From Aphelocoma coerulescens (taxonomy: Eukaryota; Chordata; Aves; Passeriformes; Corvidae), in assembly GCF_041296385.1 (NCBI RefSeq), contig NC_091014.1, positions 49,370,078 through 49,434,077 of the forward strand: a stretch of DNA of 64,000 bases, in the 5' to 3' direction. Position 1 is the stretch's first letter; every line of letters begins with the position of its first letter. The notes beneath the pieces are model-generated. The model was not told the origin of the DNA. It saw only the letters and a program-made list of their open reading frames with translations, and searched no databases. The translations under genes were made by a program, and so were the position numbers. Positions 40,346-52,633 of this stretch are shown here, piece after piece.

Positions 40346-40600
40346 TTCATAGAATCATAGAATAAGCTGAATTGGAAGGGATTCATCCGGATCATCGAGC
40401 CCAGCTCCTGGCCCTGCACAGGACACCGTAAGAGTCACACGCTGTGCCTGAGAGTGTTGTCCAAACGCTTTTTGAGCTCTGTCAGGCTTGGTGCTGTGAC
40501 CACTTCCCTGGGGAGCCTGTTCCAGTGCCCAAACACCGTCTGGGTGAAAAACATTTTCCTGACATCCAGCTTAAACCGCCCCTGACTCAGTTTCGTGCCT
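40346..40600 (-). mobile_element. CR1 LINE 3' fragment (second copy)
   Basis: It begins with the reverse complement of a CR1 tail (TCATAGAATCATAGAATAAGC) and continues with the antisense 3' UTR. Recognisable words include GAGCCCAGCTCCTGGCCCTGCACAGGACACC and the AGCCTGTTCCAGTGCCC block. Only about 255 bp are present, so it is strongly 5'-truncated. It lies about 150 bp from the first CR1 fragment in the same orientation but from a different subfamily, judged by its 3' UTR. The 150 bp between them hold nothing recognisable. Confidence 0.9.
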
Positions 40601-40614
40601 GAACTTTGTTGAAG

Positions 40615-41135
40615 TTGATGGCTGTGGCTCCGGGGTGTTCGTCAAGGAGAGACTGAGTTTCTGTCAAAGCACGCCCACTGCAGAAAGGCGATTTTTTCAT
40701 AAGCCCTGGACTCCCGCAGCTCAGCTGGGAGCAGGGAGGTCTCTCCTCTCTGTCCAGCGAGGCTGGGCAGGTCCGGGGGCTCGGCAGAGGGTGCCTGGCG
40801 GCGGGAGGCAGCCGTGGGCCACCAGCGGCCGGAGCGGGCGAGCTTCCCCCGCTGCCCACGAGGTGTCCCCCCGCACCAGCATAAGCCCCGCAGCGTCTCC
40901 TGACAGCGGCTATCGCCCCCGGCACGGAGCTGCATCAGCTCCTCAGGTTCGTGTTGATGATGATCTCTTTTCCCCGCTGCGGTGCTGCTCGGGTGCCCGT
41001 GTGCTGAAACACGGGCAGCCTCTGGCTGGCGCGTTGGGCCCGGCGGCGGGGTCTGTGCGCTCCCCGGAGCACCGCAGGGGTTGTCTGTCTCTGGAGTGGT
41101 GCTGCGGGGCTTTGGACATCCAACAAGGCAAGTGA
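40615..41135. promoter_or_regulatory. CpG island beside CR1 fragments
   Basis: This is CpG-dense, GC-rich sequence with sharp edges, immediately adjacent to the second CR1 fragment. Long open frames run through it on both strands, up to 197 codons on the minus strand (40642-41235). Their composition is the Pro/Arg/Gly/Ala-rich kind seen in any GC-rich frame. A GCAAGTGA donor-like word (a GC-type splice site) occurs at the right edge near 41.13 kb on the plus strand. A lncRNA or alternative promoter is the simplest reading; no protein is recognised. Confidence 0.6.
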
Positions 41136-44100
41136 AAGGCTTTATAGCAGAAACGGTAAACGGGCAGAGAGCAAATAGTGTATTTAGCAAAATGTTAATC
41201 GTATTATTTATTAATTGACTCTGATTTCCATTCATGCCCAGATTTTGCCGATGAGGCTGGCAGGCACCCTTCCCATTCCTCTACACTGCCCTCAGCCAGA
41301 GAGACGATAATTTCTGTCTAAAACCAGAGGCAACACATGACAGGCAGAGGATACAGAACAGAAAAACTAAAGAAATGCAACTGTTCTGTACATGGGGTCA
41401 TATCACAGCCAGTGCACAAGGGTGATGAGAAAAGCCATGAGAGTGTGCTGAAGGTCAGCATCAGTGTGGGGCACCATCTGTTTTAAATTCCAATTTGAAG
41501 CTAACACTGCTTGGCCTCTGTACTCAGCAACCAGAGTTTTCTGTCCCCACAGGCAGATACAAGTGGGTAGAGGAAAGCACATCAGCTGGTTTTGGATATG
41601 GTCCAGTGAGCCCAAGCCCAAAATGGATGACCTCCACTGGCTGTGAACTGATCAATTTTATGTATTCAAACAAAAAAAAAGGTAATCCTGCCTAACCTTT
41701 CCAGATTATTCTCCCACAGCTATGGAAATGTCACCACATTCTATTTATCTGCAGTGCAAAGTTCATGTGTCATTACATGGTATTCACAGTGTCGGCTTTC
41801 TTTAAAAAAGTTATTTGCATTCAAGGAAAGACAAGGGAACATATGTGGTACTAAAACAGTAAAATCTGTCCAACTGTTTTATAATTTGGGAGTCAAATAT
41901 CCTTCACTATTGAGAAAAATGCAGAAATGTGGTTTAATTGTCCCAAATTTTAACTAAAATTTGAATACAACTCTCTATATTTCAGCCATAAAAGACCAGT
42001 AGTAGCAACACTTACACAGATGTAAGGGTATTGTAGGCACTATGAAAATGAACTATTTAAATACTAGAAAGATAGAAGGGGAAGTTATAAAATTTTGAAC
42101 ATTTAAGGCATTCATTCTAGTTCCTGGTATGACAGTATTAAATTCCACATATAATTAAACATTAAGGATCATAAGAAATTTTCTGAATAAGTAGTTTCCA
42201 AAGTCCTGGTTGAGAGAAGAACTTCATGGCCTGATGTGAACTATGAAAATTTTGAGTCCAACGAAAGAAACAAAATTTAGATCAAAAGTGAGGAACCCCT
42301 ATATGCTCTTCTACTTCTCCAAACAGGCTCCTACATTTGTAAAAAGACAATAATACTGCTCATTTAAAACACTAATATCACACCAACTCTGTCTTTAGAC
42401 ATTCATAAACTTCAGATTACCAGAAGCCAGAAGTATGTATTAGGAACTGCAATTCTACACCTGCACTTTTCTCACATTCCTTTCCAATTTCCCACTGTAA
42501 AAACTGGCATATTTTGGCCAATCAAGAATTAAAATTCTTATGTTATTGCCCAGCATAGTTCAAGGAATGTCTGATAATCACAGCAGGATTTTCAGTGTGA
42601 GGACTGGGAAAGCAACACAAGGTTAGAATTAATAAACTGGTGGCCAGCAGCCTCAAGAAAGTGAGCAACTCCCTTTTGGTAATTGTTGCTCTTCTCCTGA
42701 GGTTACTCATTGCACTTATCCTCCTGTCACCTTATAGGATGTTTTAGATAAGCTGGGGCCGGTTCCTGAAGTGTCTTGAATACAGTCACCAAAACAGTAA
42801 GCTGCACTGAACACTATGGAAAGTGCTTATAGAGACAGGAGGCCAAGTCTGAAAGGGGGCACTGATCCACCCTTTACCGATGAAATTTTCATTCTTTACT
42901 GATCAGAGTACCTAAATACTGAAAGTTTCAAGTCCTAGTAAACACAGTACTGTAGCCTAGCCAAGAATTGTATCATTGTGTCACTATAAAAGAGATAGAG
43001 CTTCACAGAAAAAAAAAAGATGCTCATCCTGCGTAAATTATACAAATACTACCTTAGCAGTATAATTATAGTCGTGTAATTGTGTAGACAACTAGTTAAG
43101 TTACCTTTGTAAGCGTTTCTCTTATTTTATATAACTCTTCAGTATAAAACAATATTTAAAATTATGCTTTATAGCTTCAAAATACACTGAATAGCAGGAG
43201 GCTGTGGTTCAGCTGCCAAGCAAATTACAGAGATGAGCACTCTCCTAGGATAATAACAAAGGAGACAGTTCAATAGCAAGCTTTTTCAGGGAATTGAGAC
43301 TAGTTATTTCACAGCTTCTGACCCTAGATCTTTAGAGTCACTGTTCAGAGAAACAAAGAAGATGCTCTGCTTGTGCTGTGTCCAAAGGCAAATACAACAA
43401 GATGAAACTTCAAGTCTTAAATGCAGCAACCCAGAGACTGAGAGAGCAGGACAGGGGTGGGTATGTACCCCAGAACTCCTGTGAATGGCATCTGCTAATG
43501 CATGCATTCTTAAATTCCTTTCATAAAATGGTATAACTGCAATGTGGGATTTCTATTTGGTTAGTCCCTCCTATGCTTCTGTCAGCATTTTCCCTTGGTG
43601 ACTGCTGCTGTGCTTCTCATAGCCTCTGTTTTCATAAACAGGTGGGGTTTAAGAAGCCATGTGCAGACAGCTTAGGAAAAAGGAAACTAATGCTGTATAC
43701 ATACATTTGCAGATACTATTGTCTAGTCACAAGAATTTTTCTTCTGAAAGAATGTAAAAAGCCTCTTCTCTTTCAGACTAAAAACTCAAATTGTCACAGC
43801 AAAGAAATTTCAAAATCACAGTTTTCAAAAGTCCAGATCTGTTTGTGTTTTTACCTTTTCACAAAGTTCCCTCATGTTCCCCAAGCCTTGCTACAGCAAT
43901 GTTTGGGGTGGCTGAGCAGTTCAGGGCTGAACACTGAGGATTTCCCCACTGCTGTCTCCTGGCAGTCCTAAGGTGAGATTTGCAAAAGCTGAGAACAGAA
44001 AAGCCGAGTTTGCAAAGAGCCACATGCTTGGCTCCGGAGCTGTGGGTTCTCAACTTGCCATTGCCCCTTGCTCCATCAAGCTGGCAGATTCTCCTCATGC

Positions 44101-47100
44101 CTCCTCAGCAGACAGTTCTATTCAATTTTTGCTAAACCATCTTCCCACAAAACAGTCAATCAGCTTTTTTAGATGAAAAATAGTTCTGCCTAAAAATAAA
44201 CAACTAGCTTCAGTTTTGAGAGCTGTAGATTAGTTAATTGTATCAGCAAGTGCTGACTTTGAAGCTTAGATATAAACACCTCTTTAATACCCAACCAAGC
44301 TCTGCTAAGAAGAAAGGATGATTTATAGAGCAATGCTGAAGCTGGCAGAGCCTGAGGCTTGAGATTAAACCCTATCTTAATACTGGTTGATAGTACTGCA
44401 TCCTATGACACCCAGAAGGGGTGATACAATTCAGCAGAGAGGGACCAGGGGCTTTTGGTCATGCTGTTTTCTGTTCCTGTTAATTATCTCCTAGGTCGAG
44501 GCGTATGTACTCTGCATATGCATCTGCTGAAGGCAGAATCTGTTACAGTCACACTAAAAACATTTTGCGGTCTGACCTGAGTAATAAGATAGGGCAATGT
44601 TACATTTTGTTTCAAAAAGAATGTCCTTCTGTTTGGGTTCACTTCACCAATTATGTTCTAAATGCTTTTATCACACTGTATTGACCTCTAAAAGTAAACT
44701 CTATAATTCACAGCTATCTTTCTCTCCCATTTCAACTAAACTGGGAGGAACTTATACCTTTTTAAGGGAATCAGTGACAAGCTATTTTTCTTAGAAACAG
44801 TTAAAAGTAACACCTGGAAGATTCAAAGTTCATGCCACCTGACCACCATGTGGATTATATTCTTAACACCATGAATTTAAAGTAGGGGAGATGCAGCAAA
44901 AGCAGCTGAATATGCGACCGTGATTGCCCTCAGTTTTATGCAAGCCCTGTACAGAAGATGGAACACAAAGGTACTGCAGCCCGTGGCTCCAACAAAGTCT
45001 GGAAGTATGTGGAAATGCACTGGCTTCATATTGATTCAAAAGCATAGGTTAGACATAGATGGTACTATGAATGTGAACATAGAGTTCTAGGGCAGTGGTT
45101 GGAACACAAAACTCTAAAATATTTCTGTGAACTGCTCTGATCCCATAACTGCAGTTGTGCAACTCTCTGGCTCCATGTCTAATTGCTGGCATTTTCTACT
45201 TGGATAATATGCAAAAGTCTACTCTACAAAGTGTATCCTAATCATCTGACATTTTAAATTAGTTTCGACTTCAAAATAAATGAAATTAAAATTGAATTAG
45301 GCAATATCATATTAGATTTTCTTCATCATGTGCAACATCTATTACATACATTATTCAATGTGCATAATATTTCAGAGCCTTCAAGCAGCATACCAAAATC
45401 ACAAAAAGCAATCCCCCTGACATCTGAAGAGAGGGGACATCAGCACTGTTCCACAGAGAGGTGGTTACACTAGATCCAGAAGGTCCCACTGCCTCCTTCT
45501 CCCAGCAGAAGCTGGGTTAGCTGGACAGCTGAGTCCTTCTGTCCTATCACATTGCTCTGGTGGCTGAGGGTTCAGATCACTGCACAGACTCAGTGCCGCT
45601 GCTAACACATAACACACTGTGTGACATAGTAGCAGCAGAGCAACTTCACTTCAACAGCTCATGTGGATTCATTCATCATTCCCAAGGCTCTCAAGTCACA
45701 TTTAGACAGAGGATATGAATTATGAGAAGTTTGTGAGCTTAAGTCAGTGCTAGTACTCACTAATGAGGAATTTACCAGCTGAACACTAGGCAAAGGACAG
45801 GAGGAGACATTCTCTGTCCCAAAATGTCCTGTAGTTCAGCCTACCCACAGGAGCTGTGCTGGTCTAAAGGCTGGAGTAGTCACTTTGGTGACATTACTTA
45901 TTTAGAAAAAGCTCAAAGGAATTTGATAAGCCTGTCTGGTCCCTATCATCCTTAAGTTTGTCACAAGACTATCTTCTTCAATTCCTACAAGCTATGGCAA
46001 GGCAGTATGTGCTGCTTAGGTGACACTCATATGCCAAGGCACTTCGGGATGGTGCACAGTAGCCTCTTACCCTCATTGCACACCAAAGCTACACCACTTG
46101 CTGCACCTGCTGCAATCATAAAGAGCTGCTTGCCCCAAAGCATTCTTTGATCTCTGCTACTGTTTTTCCTTTTTTATTTTTTTTCCTTTGTTTTCCTTTC
46201 TCCCAGCTTGCAAATCTCTCCTAACATCTATCTGCACATGTTAACTACAGAACAATATAACTATCCCTCTGCAACATTTTTGAAGCTATTAAACCATGCA
46301 GAGATTCAAAAAAGGGAAGAAAATGTGGTCCAGAGAATGGGAGAACTGTTGAGATTATGTTGTTGTTTTGAAATTCTCTTTGGAGGAAATACATTGCTGA
46401 GAATAGCAAATATATGTGCTGGTTATTTAAGAATCCCTGCTTACATATCTTTGCCCCTGCCAGTTAAACTTTTATTAAACATCGCTACTTTCTTGCCCAA
46501 ATCACATTAAAACTTAATTGGCAATGCTTCTTATTTACACGTTTTTATTCACCCTATTTTTCTCTTCCTCCAGGCCAGCTGAGTTTAGCCATTCCACTAA
46601 CCTCAAAAACAACCCATTCCTTTGTACATCTTCATTTTTTTCCCATTATTGTGCAGTTTTATCCTGTTGCGTTTTTATTCCTCTCCAGCTACCGTATAGT
46701 TTTTCCTGAGCACCAGCATTACATAGGCTTGAATCTTGAGGTAAATGTAATAACTCCAAAGAGTTTGTACAGGTATATCTGTGTTCTGAGGCCTTAAACT
46801 AGAAATGAGCACCAAATTTAGATCAGATCAGTTATACAAATCAGCTGTTGATTTAATTTTTTCCTGGTATCCCGAGTATCATAGTATCCTGTGATGGCAT
46901 ATGCAATCAAGAGAAGCCAGTTATGTCTGTAACACTCACTGCAGGTTAATAAAAACCAGAAGGAACACACTGAGATCTCATCGCCTCATCATCATCATCT
47001 GTGTCAGTGGTGAAGAACCGGTTGTAATTAGAACCCTTAGATCTTCTGAATGTGTGTTGAAGGGCTTTTTAGAGCTTTGGAAAGACTTGCCTGGAAGGAT

Positions 47101-49403
47101 TTGAGAAAGATCTGGAAAAGTGTCCCCCTCCTCCCTACAGCTTGTTAACTAGTAGCATTATGGAGGGAATGTATTCCATGTTGGTAAATCTCTATACCTT
47201 CTGTTTACCCAGACCTTTGAGTGAATACTAAAATCCTGGCTCAGGCACACATGGAAATGGTGAAATTCTTAAAAACATGTCTGAATCCACTGGTACCTGA
47301 TGAGCTAGAGGCTTTTCCTGAACAGAACAAAAAGTAATTACTTTAATAAAATGTTACATTAAAAATATAATATATGTAGAATAGTTACATGCAAAACATT
47401 AAGACATATTTATGATAGAAAGCAGGGACCCACATGTACACAGATAAAATTAGTATGTTTTCTTGTTAAAAAGCTGCAGTTTAGTTCAATCCAAGTTACT
47501 TGTGTCTTTCATTTTGCAAATCTTGATGACAAAGGACTTTTCCCTGAAGAATGCCTGACAATGCTTGATCATTTATTTGCTTTCTTATTATTATTATTCT
47601 TCAAGGCCAAATAAATTAGCTATCTGTTTCCCTGAGTTAAAAATCAAAATGGTTCAGTCTTGGCTCCAAGTAGAATATTACTGATTTGTCATGTTGCAAG
47701 AAAGATGCTGCCTGACCTAAATCCCCTCAGGACCTGGATCAGAAGAAAGAATTTTGGATGTTGACCACAGAGTCATCAATAAGTATTTGTAAGCTGAACA
47801 TGGAGTTGGATTTGTAATGGCAGAACGTGTATTGGCTTCCTTATAATTTGTCTTTCTATCATTTCCAGTAACATTTTCTGTTTGTCAGGTAAAGCATTAG
47901 CATATGGTGCCCACATATAACACATTTGCCACATAGTGAGGCTAATGAACACAGAAGTATTTTAGCAACTTCATCTATTGTGCTTTTACCAGTTGATAAT
48001 TGCCATAATGTGGCATTTGCTATTTTGACCTTGTAGAGCATGAAGTCCCATTACATTTGTACACTAATCTGGTCTATCAGTCCTTGCTCACGTGAATAAC
48101 TGTTTGCAAACTCTATTCCAAAATACTTGCCCCATGCTCTCTTTTCCTGTGGTTCCTGCTACTTCCAGCACACCAGTTGTCTGACTCCCACACCTTTCCC
48201 AAACCCCTTCTCCTCTAAGATGTCCTCCTCCTGTGAGTTTATCATACATGGCTGTGAATAGGAGAAAATTATGCTGTCTGCAAAACAACAAAAAAATCCT
48301 CCCCCACCACAGACTGTAGAAGAGCAAATAGTGGGTATATAAAAAGGTCAGCTATTTTTAAGCACTTCAAAAGATGATGAAAAATGTCTCACCTGCAGAC
48401 AAATCTAGAAACCATAGCCAGATTCATGATAAAAGAACCCTTAATAATAAAAATATTTCCAAAACCTTTTTGAGTCTTTTCATGCTACCTTCTGCTGCAA
48501 CCTTTCTCTCTATTCCAGCTTTTCTGCATTTGGACTAGAGTCATGCAATGAAATTAAGTCATATGACATCTTTAGTTGCTTGACAGCAGTCTCATCTATG
48601 AAACTCAGCCTCATCTATGAAAATGTATCTTTGCAATTTGCAAACTTGGTAAGATACTTACATCTTTCTGAGAAAAATGCAGTTCAGTGACTTCAGCAGC
48701 TGCTATTAGGCATCTGCTGAACAAATGACACTATCGCCTGCATAAAACAATCAGTCCAGCTGGCCAGATTTCCTATGTCCTCTGGATACAGTCTTTGATG
48801 AATAGATCCCCTTATTTTTCATGTCCAATCTATTATTAATAACATTCTCTGTGATCATCCAGACACAAAGAATTAAGACAATAACTCTCTAAGTGAATAA
48901 CAGACCCTTAGCTTGCCCAATGGAATAACAGTCATTAAGCTTCTGCCACAGACACAAGGATGAGCAATTGCTTGGGAAGTGTTCATACGTAGTATGTTAA
49001 GCTAAAACATTCCCCTTTCTTGGGAGTTCCTTGTGGTAGCACCAAATGCATCAATCAAATTACCTAATGAAAAGCATTTCAATAAAAATATCTCCTCATT
49101 CAATGTAACTGTCTCTTTTGCAATAATATAACAAGCATATAAATTAAAGTTTTTGCATATGACAATCTTCCTGCAGACAAACTTAATGAAAAGAAAAAAA
49201 GGGTCAAGGTAGATAATATTTCTGTGTCACTGAAACAACAAAAAATTCTAGAAAATAGCTTCTTGGGACAAGCAGGGAGATACGAAACAAGGAACAACAA
49301 TTTCCTTGTCAACAAGCTTACGTTTATTTATTGGACACTGCAGGCAGCCCAGAATAACACTCTGCTAGCCTCACTCTGAAATGCTGCCTCTGTCTCTCTG
49401 CAG
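41136..49403. other. Single-copy DNA, no gene recognised
   Basis: Unique AT-rich sequence over about 8 kb. A pyrimidine-rich run lies at 46.16-46.20 kb. No exon, RNA gene or transposon is recognisable; open frames reach at most 132 codons (43573-43971) and resemble nothing known. Confidence 0.6.
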
Positions 49404-49995
49404 TGTTGTGGCTTAACCACAGCCAGCAACTAAGCACCATGCTGCTGTTCACTCAATCCCTCACAGTGGCAGGGGGGAGAGAGTGGAAGAAGTGAGAAAA
49501 CTCACGGGTTGAGATAAAGAGAGACAGTTTAACAGATAAAGCAAAGGCCGCACACACCGGCAAAGCCAAACAAGGAATTCATTCACTGCTTCCAATGGGC
49601 AGGCAGGTGTTCAGCCTTCTCCAGGAGAGCAGGGCTCCATCACGTGCAAGGCTTCCTTGAGAAGACAAACACCATCACTCCAAAAGTCCCTCACTTCCTC
49701 CTTCTTTCCCCAGCTGTGTATATGAGCAGGATGCTATATAGTGTGCAATACCCCTTTGGTCAGTGGGATCAGCTGTCCAGCTGTGTCCCCTCCCAGCTCC
49801 TTGTGCACCTCCAGCCTCCTTTCTAGTGAGGTAGGGTCTGTGAGGCAGAAAAGGCCTTGATGCTGTGTAAGCACTGCTCAGCAATAACAAACACATCCCT
49901 GTGTTATCAACACTGTTTCCAGCACAAAACCAAGACACTGCCCCATATGAGCTACTATGAAGAGAGTTAACTCCACCCCAGGCAAAACCAGTGCA
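49404..49995 (-). mobile_element. Solo LTR, ERVK-type, 592 bp
   Basis: On the plus strand it starts TGTTGTGGCTTAACC and ends AAACCAGTGCA. The body closely follows a very common bird ERVK-type LTR that I recognise from memory: the AGCCAGCAACTAAGCACCA block, the GGAATTCATTCACTGCTTCC block and the GTTATCAACACTGTTT block. The gene-sense strand is minus. A TATA-like CATATACACAGCTGGGG lies near 49.71-49.73 kb and a polyadenylation-like GTTAAA at 49528-49533. No internal retroviral sequence or partner LTR is present, and no 6-bp target duplication is evident. It is a moderately old solo LTR with no coding capacity. Confidence 0.9.
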
Positions 49996-51267
49996 AGTGC
50001 CTATATAGAGAGGGAGTGTTCCCAGTGTTCTCATTAAGTATTGCAGTAGGAAGCTAGGACAGGAGCAGTCAGAATGTGGGCATCACGTTATCATGCAGAG
50101 AGGGATGATGAACGTGGGCACAAGCACCTGCTGAGATCTCTGACTTCCTGACAGTGTGCACAGCACACCTGCTGTTGTTGGACAGCCCTGATACCATCAC
50201 ATATCCCCATCCTTTTTTTGAACCATATCCATCCATTCAGGAGTAGCCATTAAACCAACATTCTTCATGCATAACTTCATGCTGTTTTCCCTTTCAGAAA
50301 GTGACCTGTCAAAGGGAGAGAGCACATTGCACAACAACCATTTCTTGGCTGTATTATTTGAACATATAAAGGAAATATGGTTTATGGGCTGCAGAAACTG
50401 GAGTTTCAGCCTTCCAAATTTCATATCCTCTTTACACGAATTCTGTGTATATTTTCCTTTCTATAACTTTCACTGCCTTGTCTTTTCAAAAGCCATGAAT
50501 CCTTTTTATTTCACTCACCAAAATCTCAAACTAAGTAATTGTTTTACCACAGAGGAAGTTTAAATATGGAACTAGCACAAGGCAACACCCAAATTCAGAA
50601 TGCATCCTGAAACACAAAGGTATTAGGATCTGAGATACGTATCTGTCACAACATCCTTCTCCCAAATATCTCAGCTGAAGTTCTGCATCCGGTCTGCAGA
50701 ACTGCAATGCTCTCCTGACCCTCCTTAAATTGTAAGCAAACTCAGGTCTAATTTAAACTTTAGACACAGGCATATCCCTTGTTAAGAGAACAGAAATATT
50801 ATGGGCCCCGTAGTGCCCATTTTTGAGTTGTTCTTTCACTTGCAAATGTAGGGAAAGCAGATTGCTACACTCAGCAGTTCCAGGAGGTGGCATATGATAA
50901 GAATGAAAGCCGCAATAGGACGGCCATAATTCATTTACCTAAAAAAACCGTAAACCTGTACACTTCATATTTTAATCTTTCATCCAAAGAAAATGCAGTG
51001 TTATTGAACAAGACAGTCCAACTTTAGCAACTCTTTCCTGTGCATCAAAGACTTTTCTGAATAAGAGTGATGACCAGAAGATTGCTCAATTAATCCATTC
51101 ATCTATCTTCTGATACAATTTCTGCCCTGAATATACACCTTTTGGTCAGATTCCCAGACTGATCTAAATAGTCTCACAAAGTTGCATCCCTTAAACTTTG
51201 AAATATTCTATGGAGTTGTACAGGTTCGTGGACACTGTAGAAGTGATTTCAGGCTTAGGGATTGACA
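49996..51267. other. Unique DNA between two LTRs, no gene recognised
   Basis: I see no primer-binding site, polypurine tract or retroviral coding remnant that would link the two flanking LTRs, which belong to different families. The stretch appears to be host sequence. Confidence 0.6.
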
Positions 51268-51429
51268 CACCCTGTCATAGGTTAGCAAGCATAGTCCCGG
51301 AAGGGATATCCTTGCTAAGGGGTGCTTACAGCTTCCTCTGGGACCTGATAGAACCTATCAGTGGCCAGTTTGAATATGGACAATTCTTTAAGCCACTTAA
51401 AGTTGTGACCGCCTCTGTGATACACACTT

Positions 51430-51735
51430 AAGAATAGACAAACTCCCCCCCAAGCTCTCTCTCGTTTCCGGCGCTGGGACAGGTGGCTGCAGGCCCCGTG
51501 CAGGGGCCAGCAGGCCCGGCCAGGCCCTGCTTGGGCCAGGCCGGGCCGGGCCACAGCCAGCCTGGAGCCATGGGCCTGTTCCAGCCATGGAACCCCCCCC
51601 CGCTGCCTTGCCGTGGGCAGCCGGAGCGGCTCGGAACCCCCCCCCCCCCCCCCCCCCTGCGGCCGAGATTCAGCAAAGCGGCACCTCTGTCCGGCAGAGG
51701 TCGGGTGACCAACTGCGATAAGCCACATTCCAGCT
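51430..51735. promoter_or_regulatory. GC-rich promoter-like module inside LTR
   Basis: The otherwise AT-rich LTR contains a 300-bp GC-rich block with CpGs and GGCCGGGCC words. A 9-C run lies at 51593-51601 and an uninterrupted 21-C run at 51637-51657. The C-runs are G-runs on the minus strand and could form G-quadruplexes. The block may be the U3 promoter/enhancer of the LTR. Homopolymer length in the assembly may not be exact. Confidence 0.5.
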
Positions 51736-52216
51736 GCAAGGCCGAGGTGAGATTAACCCTTTTATTGCTGTGAAGAGCTGAAAACCTGAGGGAAGAGAGA
51801 GAGGAGATGCTTAAAGCTGAAATTCTGTTGTGAAGCTATGATATATCAGAGTATCCTGTTGTAATTTCATGAAGATATGGGGGGTGGAGTGTTCAAGTCA
51901 TAAGCAATAGGCAGATGCTGCCGCAGCTGTAATTTCATGAGAAGTTTGGATAGAGAGAGATGAACCAGATGAACCAGATGAGGACTTTTGCTCCAAAGAG
52001 GAAAGGAGAAAAACCTCAATTCCTAGAGATGCTTCCAGAGATAGTCTTAAAGATGAAGATGACCCTTTGCTCCCAGGGAAGGAGAAGGGCCTCTGTTTTT
52101 TTTGTTTCTGAACAGCTCAACCTTAAAATTGTACCCCAGAAAACTTTCAAGAGTGGACCCTCGAAAGCAGTTGCGGGAAAAGCTGCAAGTCGGGGGAAGG
52201 GACTCACATCGCAAGC

Positions 52217-52353
52217 AGAGAGACTCCTCTTCCTAAATGGACTGAACAATATTTGGAAGTGGGTGGCTGTCTCGGTGTGATACTGTTTTCATAGCATGAG
52301 CAAAAAGAGACTTCTCTTTCTAAATGGACTGAACAAGGTTATTATGGAAGTGG
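52217..52353 (+). repeat. Internal LTR duplication, period about 89 bp
   Basis: A block reading AGAGACTCCTCTTCC, then TAAATGGACTGAACAA and GGAAGTGG, recurs at 52306-52353 with a few substitutions and a short insertion. The divergence between the copies shows that the duplication predates the insertion or belongs to the family consensus. Confidence 0.8.
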
Positions 52354-52396
52354 TAAACAGACTGAACATCTTAAGGGTTGTCTTTACATTGTCAGT

Positions 52397-52430
52397 GGGA
52401 GAAGGGAGGAAGGTGGGGGGAGGAGGAGAG
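52397..52430 (+). other. G-rich run, possible G-quadruplex
   Basis: Four G-runs (GGG, GGG, GGGGGG, GG-rich tail) separated by short purine spacers lie near the 3' end of the LTR. The potential to fold as a quadruplex is inferred only from spacing. Confidence 0.4.
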
Positions 52431-52633
52431 TTCTAAAGGTGGTATAATTTTTTTTTCTTTTCTTCTTTTAGGTCTGTTAATAAACTTCTTTATATTCATT
52501 CAAGTTGGTGCCTGCTTTGCATTTCCCCTAATTCTTATCTCACAGAAAATAAACAGTAATGAGTATTTTAGACCAAACCACTACACTAAATTGGTGTTTC
52601 CGCCCGGTTACAAACTCAACCCGCGACACACCC

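Larger units (their letters stand above)
51273..52628 (+). mobile_element. Solo LTR, 1356 bp, with 5-bp target duplication
   Basis: The element starts TGTCATAGG and ends CGCGACA, giving TG...CA ends with a TGTC/GACA inverted match. It is bracketed by the 5-bp direct repeat CACCC at 51268-51272 and 52629-52633. Two AATAAA signals lie near the 3' end on the plus strand (52479-52484 and 52548-52553), which sets the orientation. No primer-binding site, coding sequence or second copy follows, so it is a solo LTR. A 5-bp duplication is usual for ERVL-type elements; the family is not certain. Intact ends and an exact duplication point to a young insertion. An embedded GC-rich module is listed separately. 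The 106-codon frame inside it is not considered real. Confidence 0.8.

Noticed and set aside
40642..41235. 197-codon minus-strand open frame
   Set aside because: It lies in a CpG island where stop codons are scarce; the composition is generic and several overlapping frames on both strands are equally open.
51960..52280. 106-codon plus-strand open frame
   Set aside because: It lies wholly inside the solo LTR, which is non-coding.
49404..52628. A single provirus bounded by the LTRs at 49.4 and 51.3 kb
   Set aside because: The two LTRs differ in sequence, length and orientation, and the 1.3 kb between them lacks a primer-binding site, polypurine tract or coding remnants.
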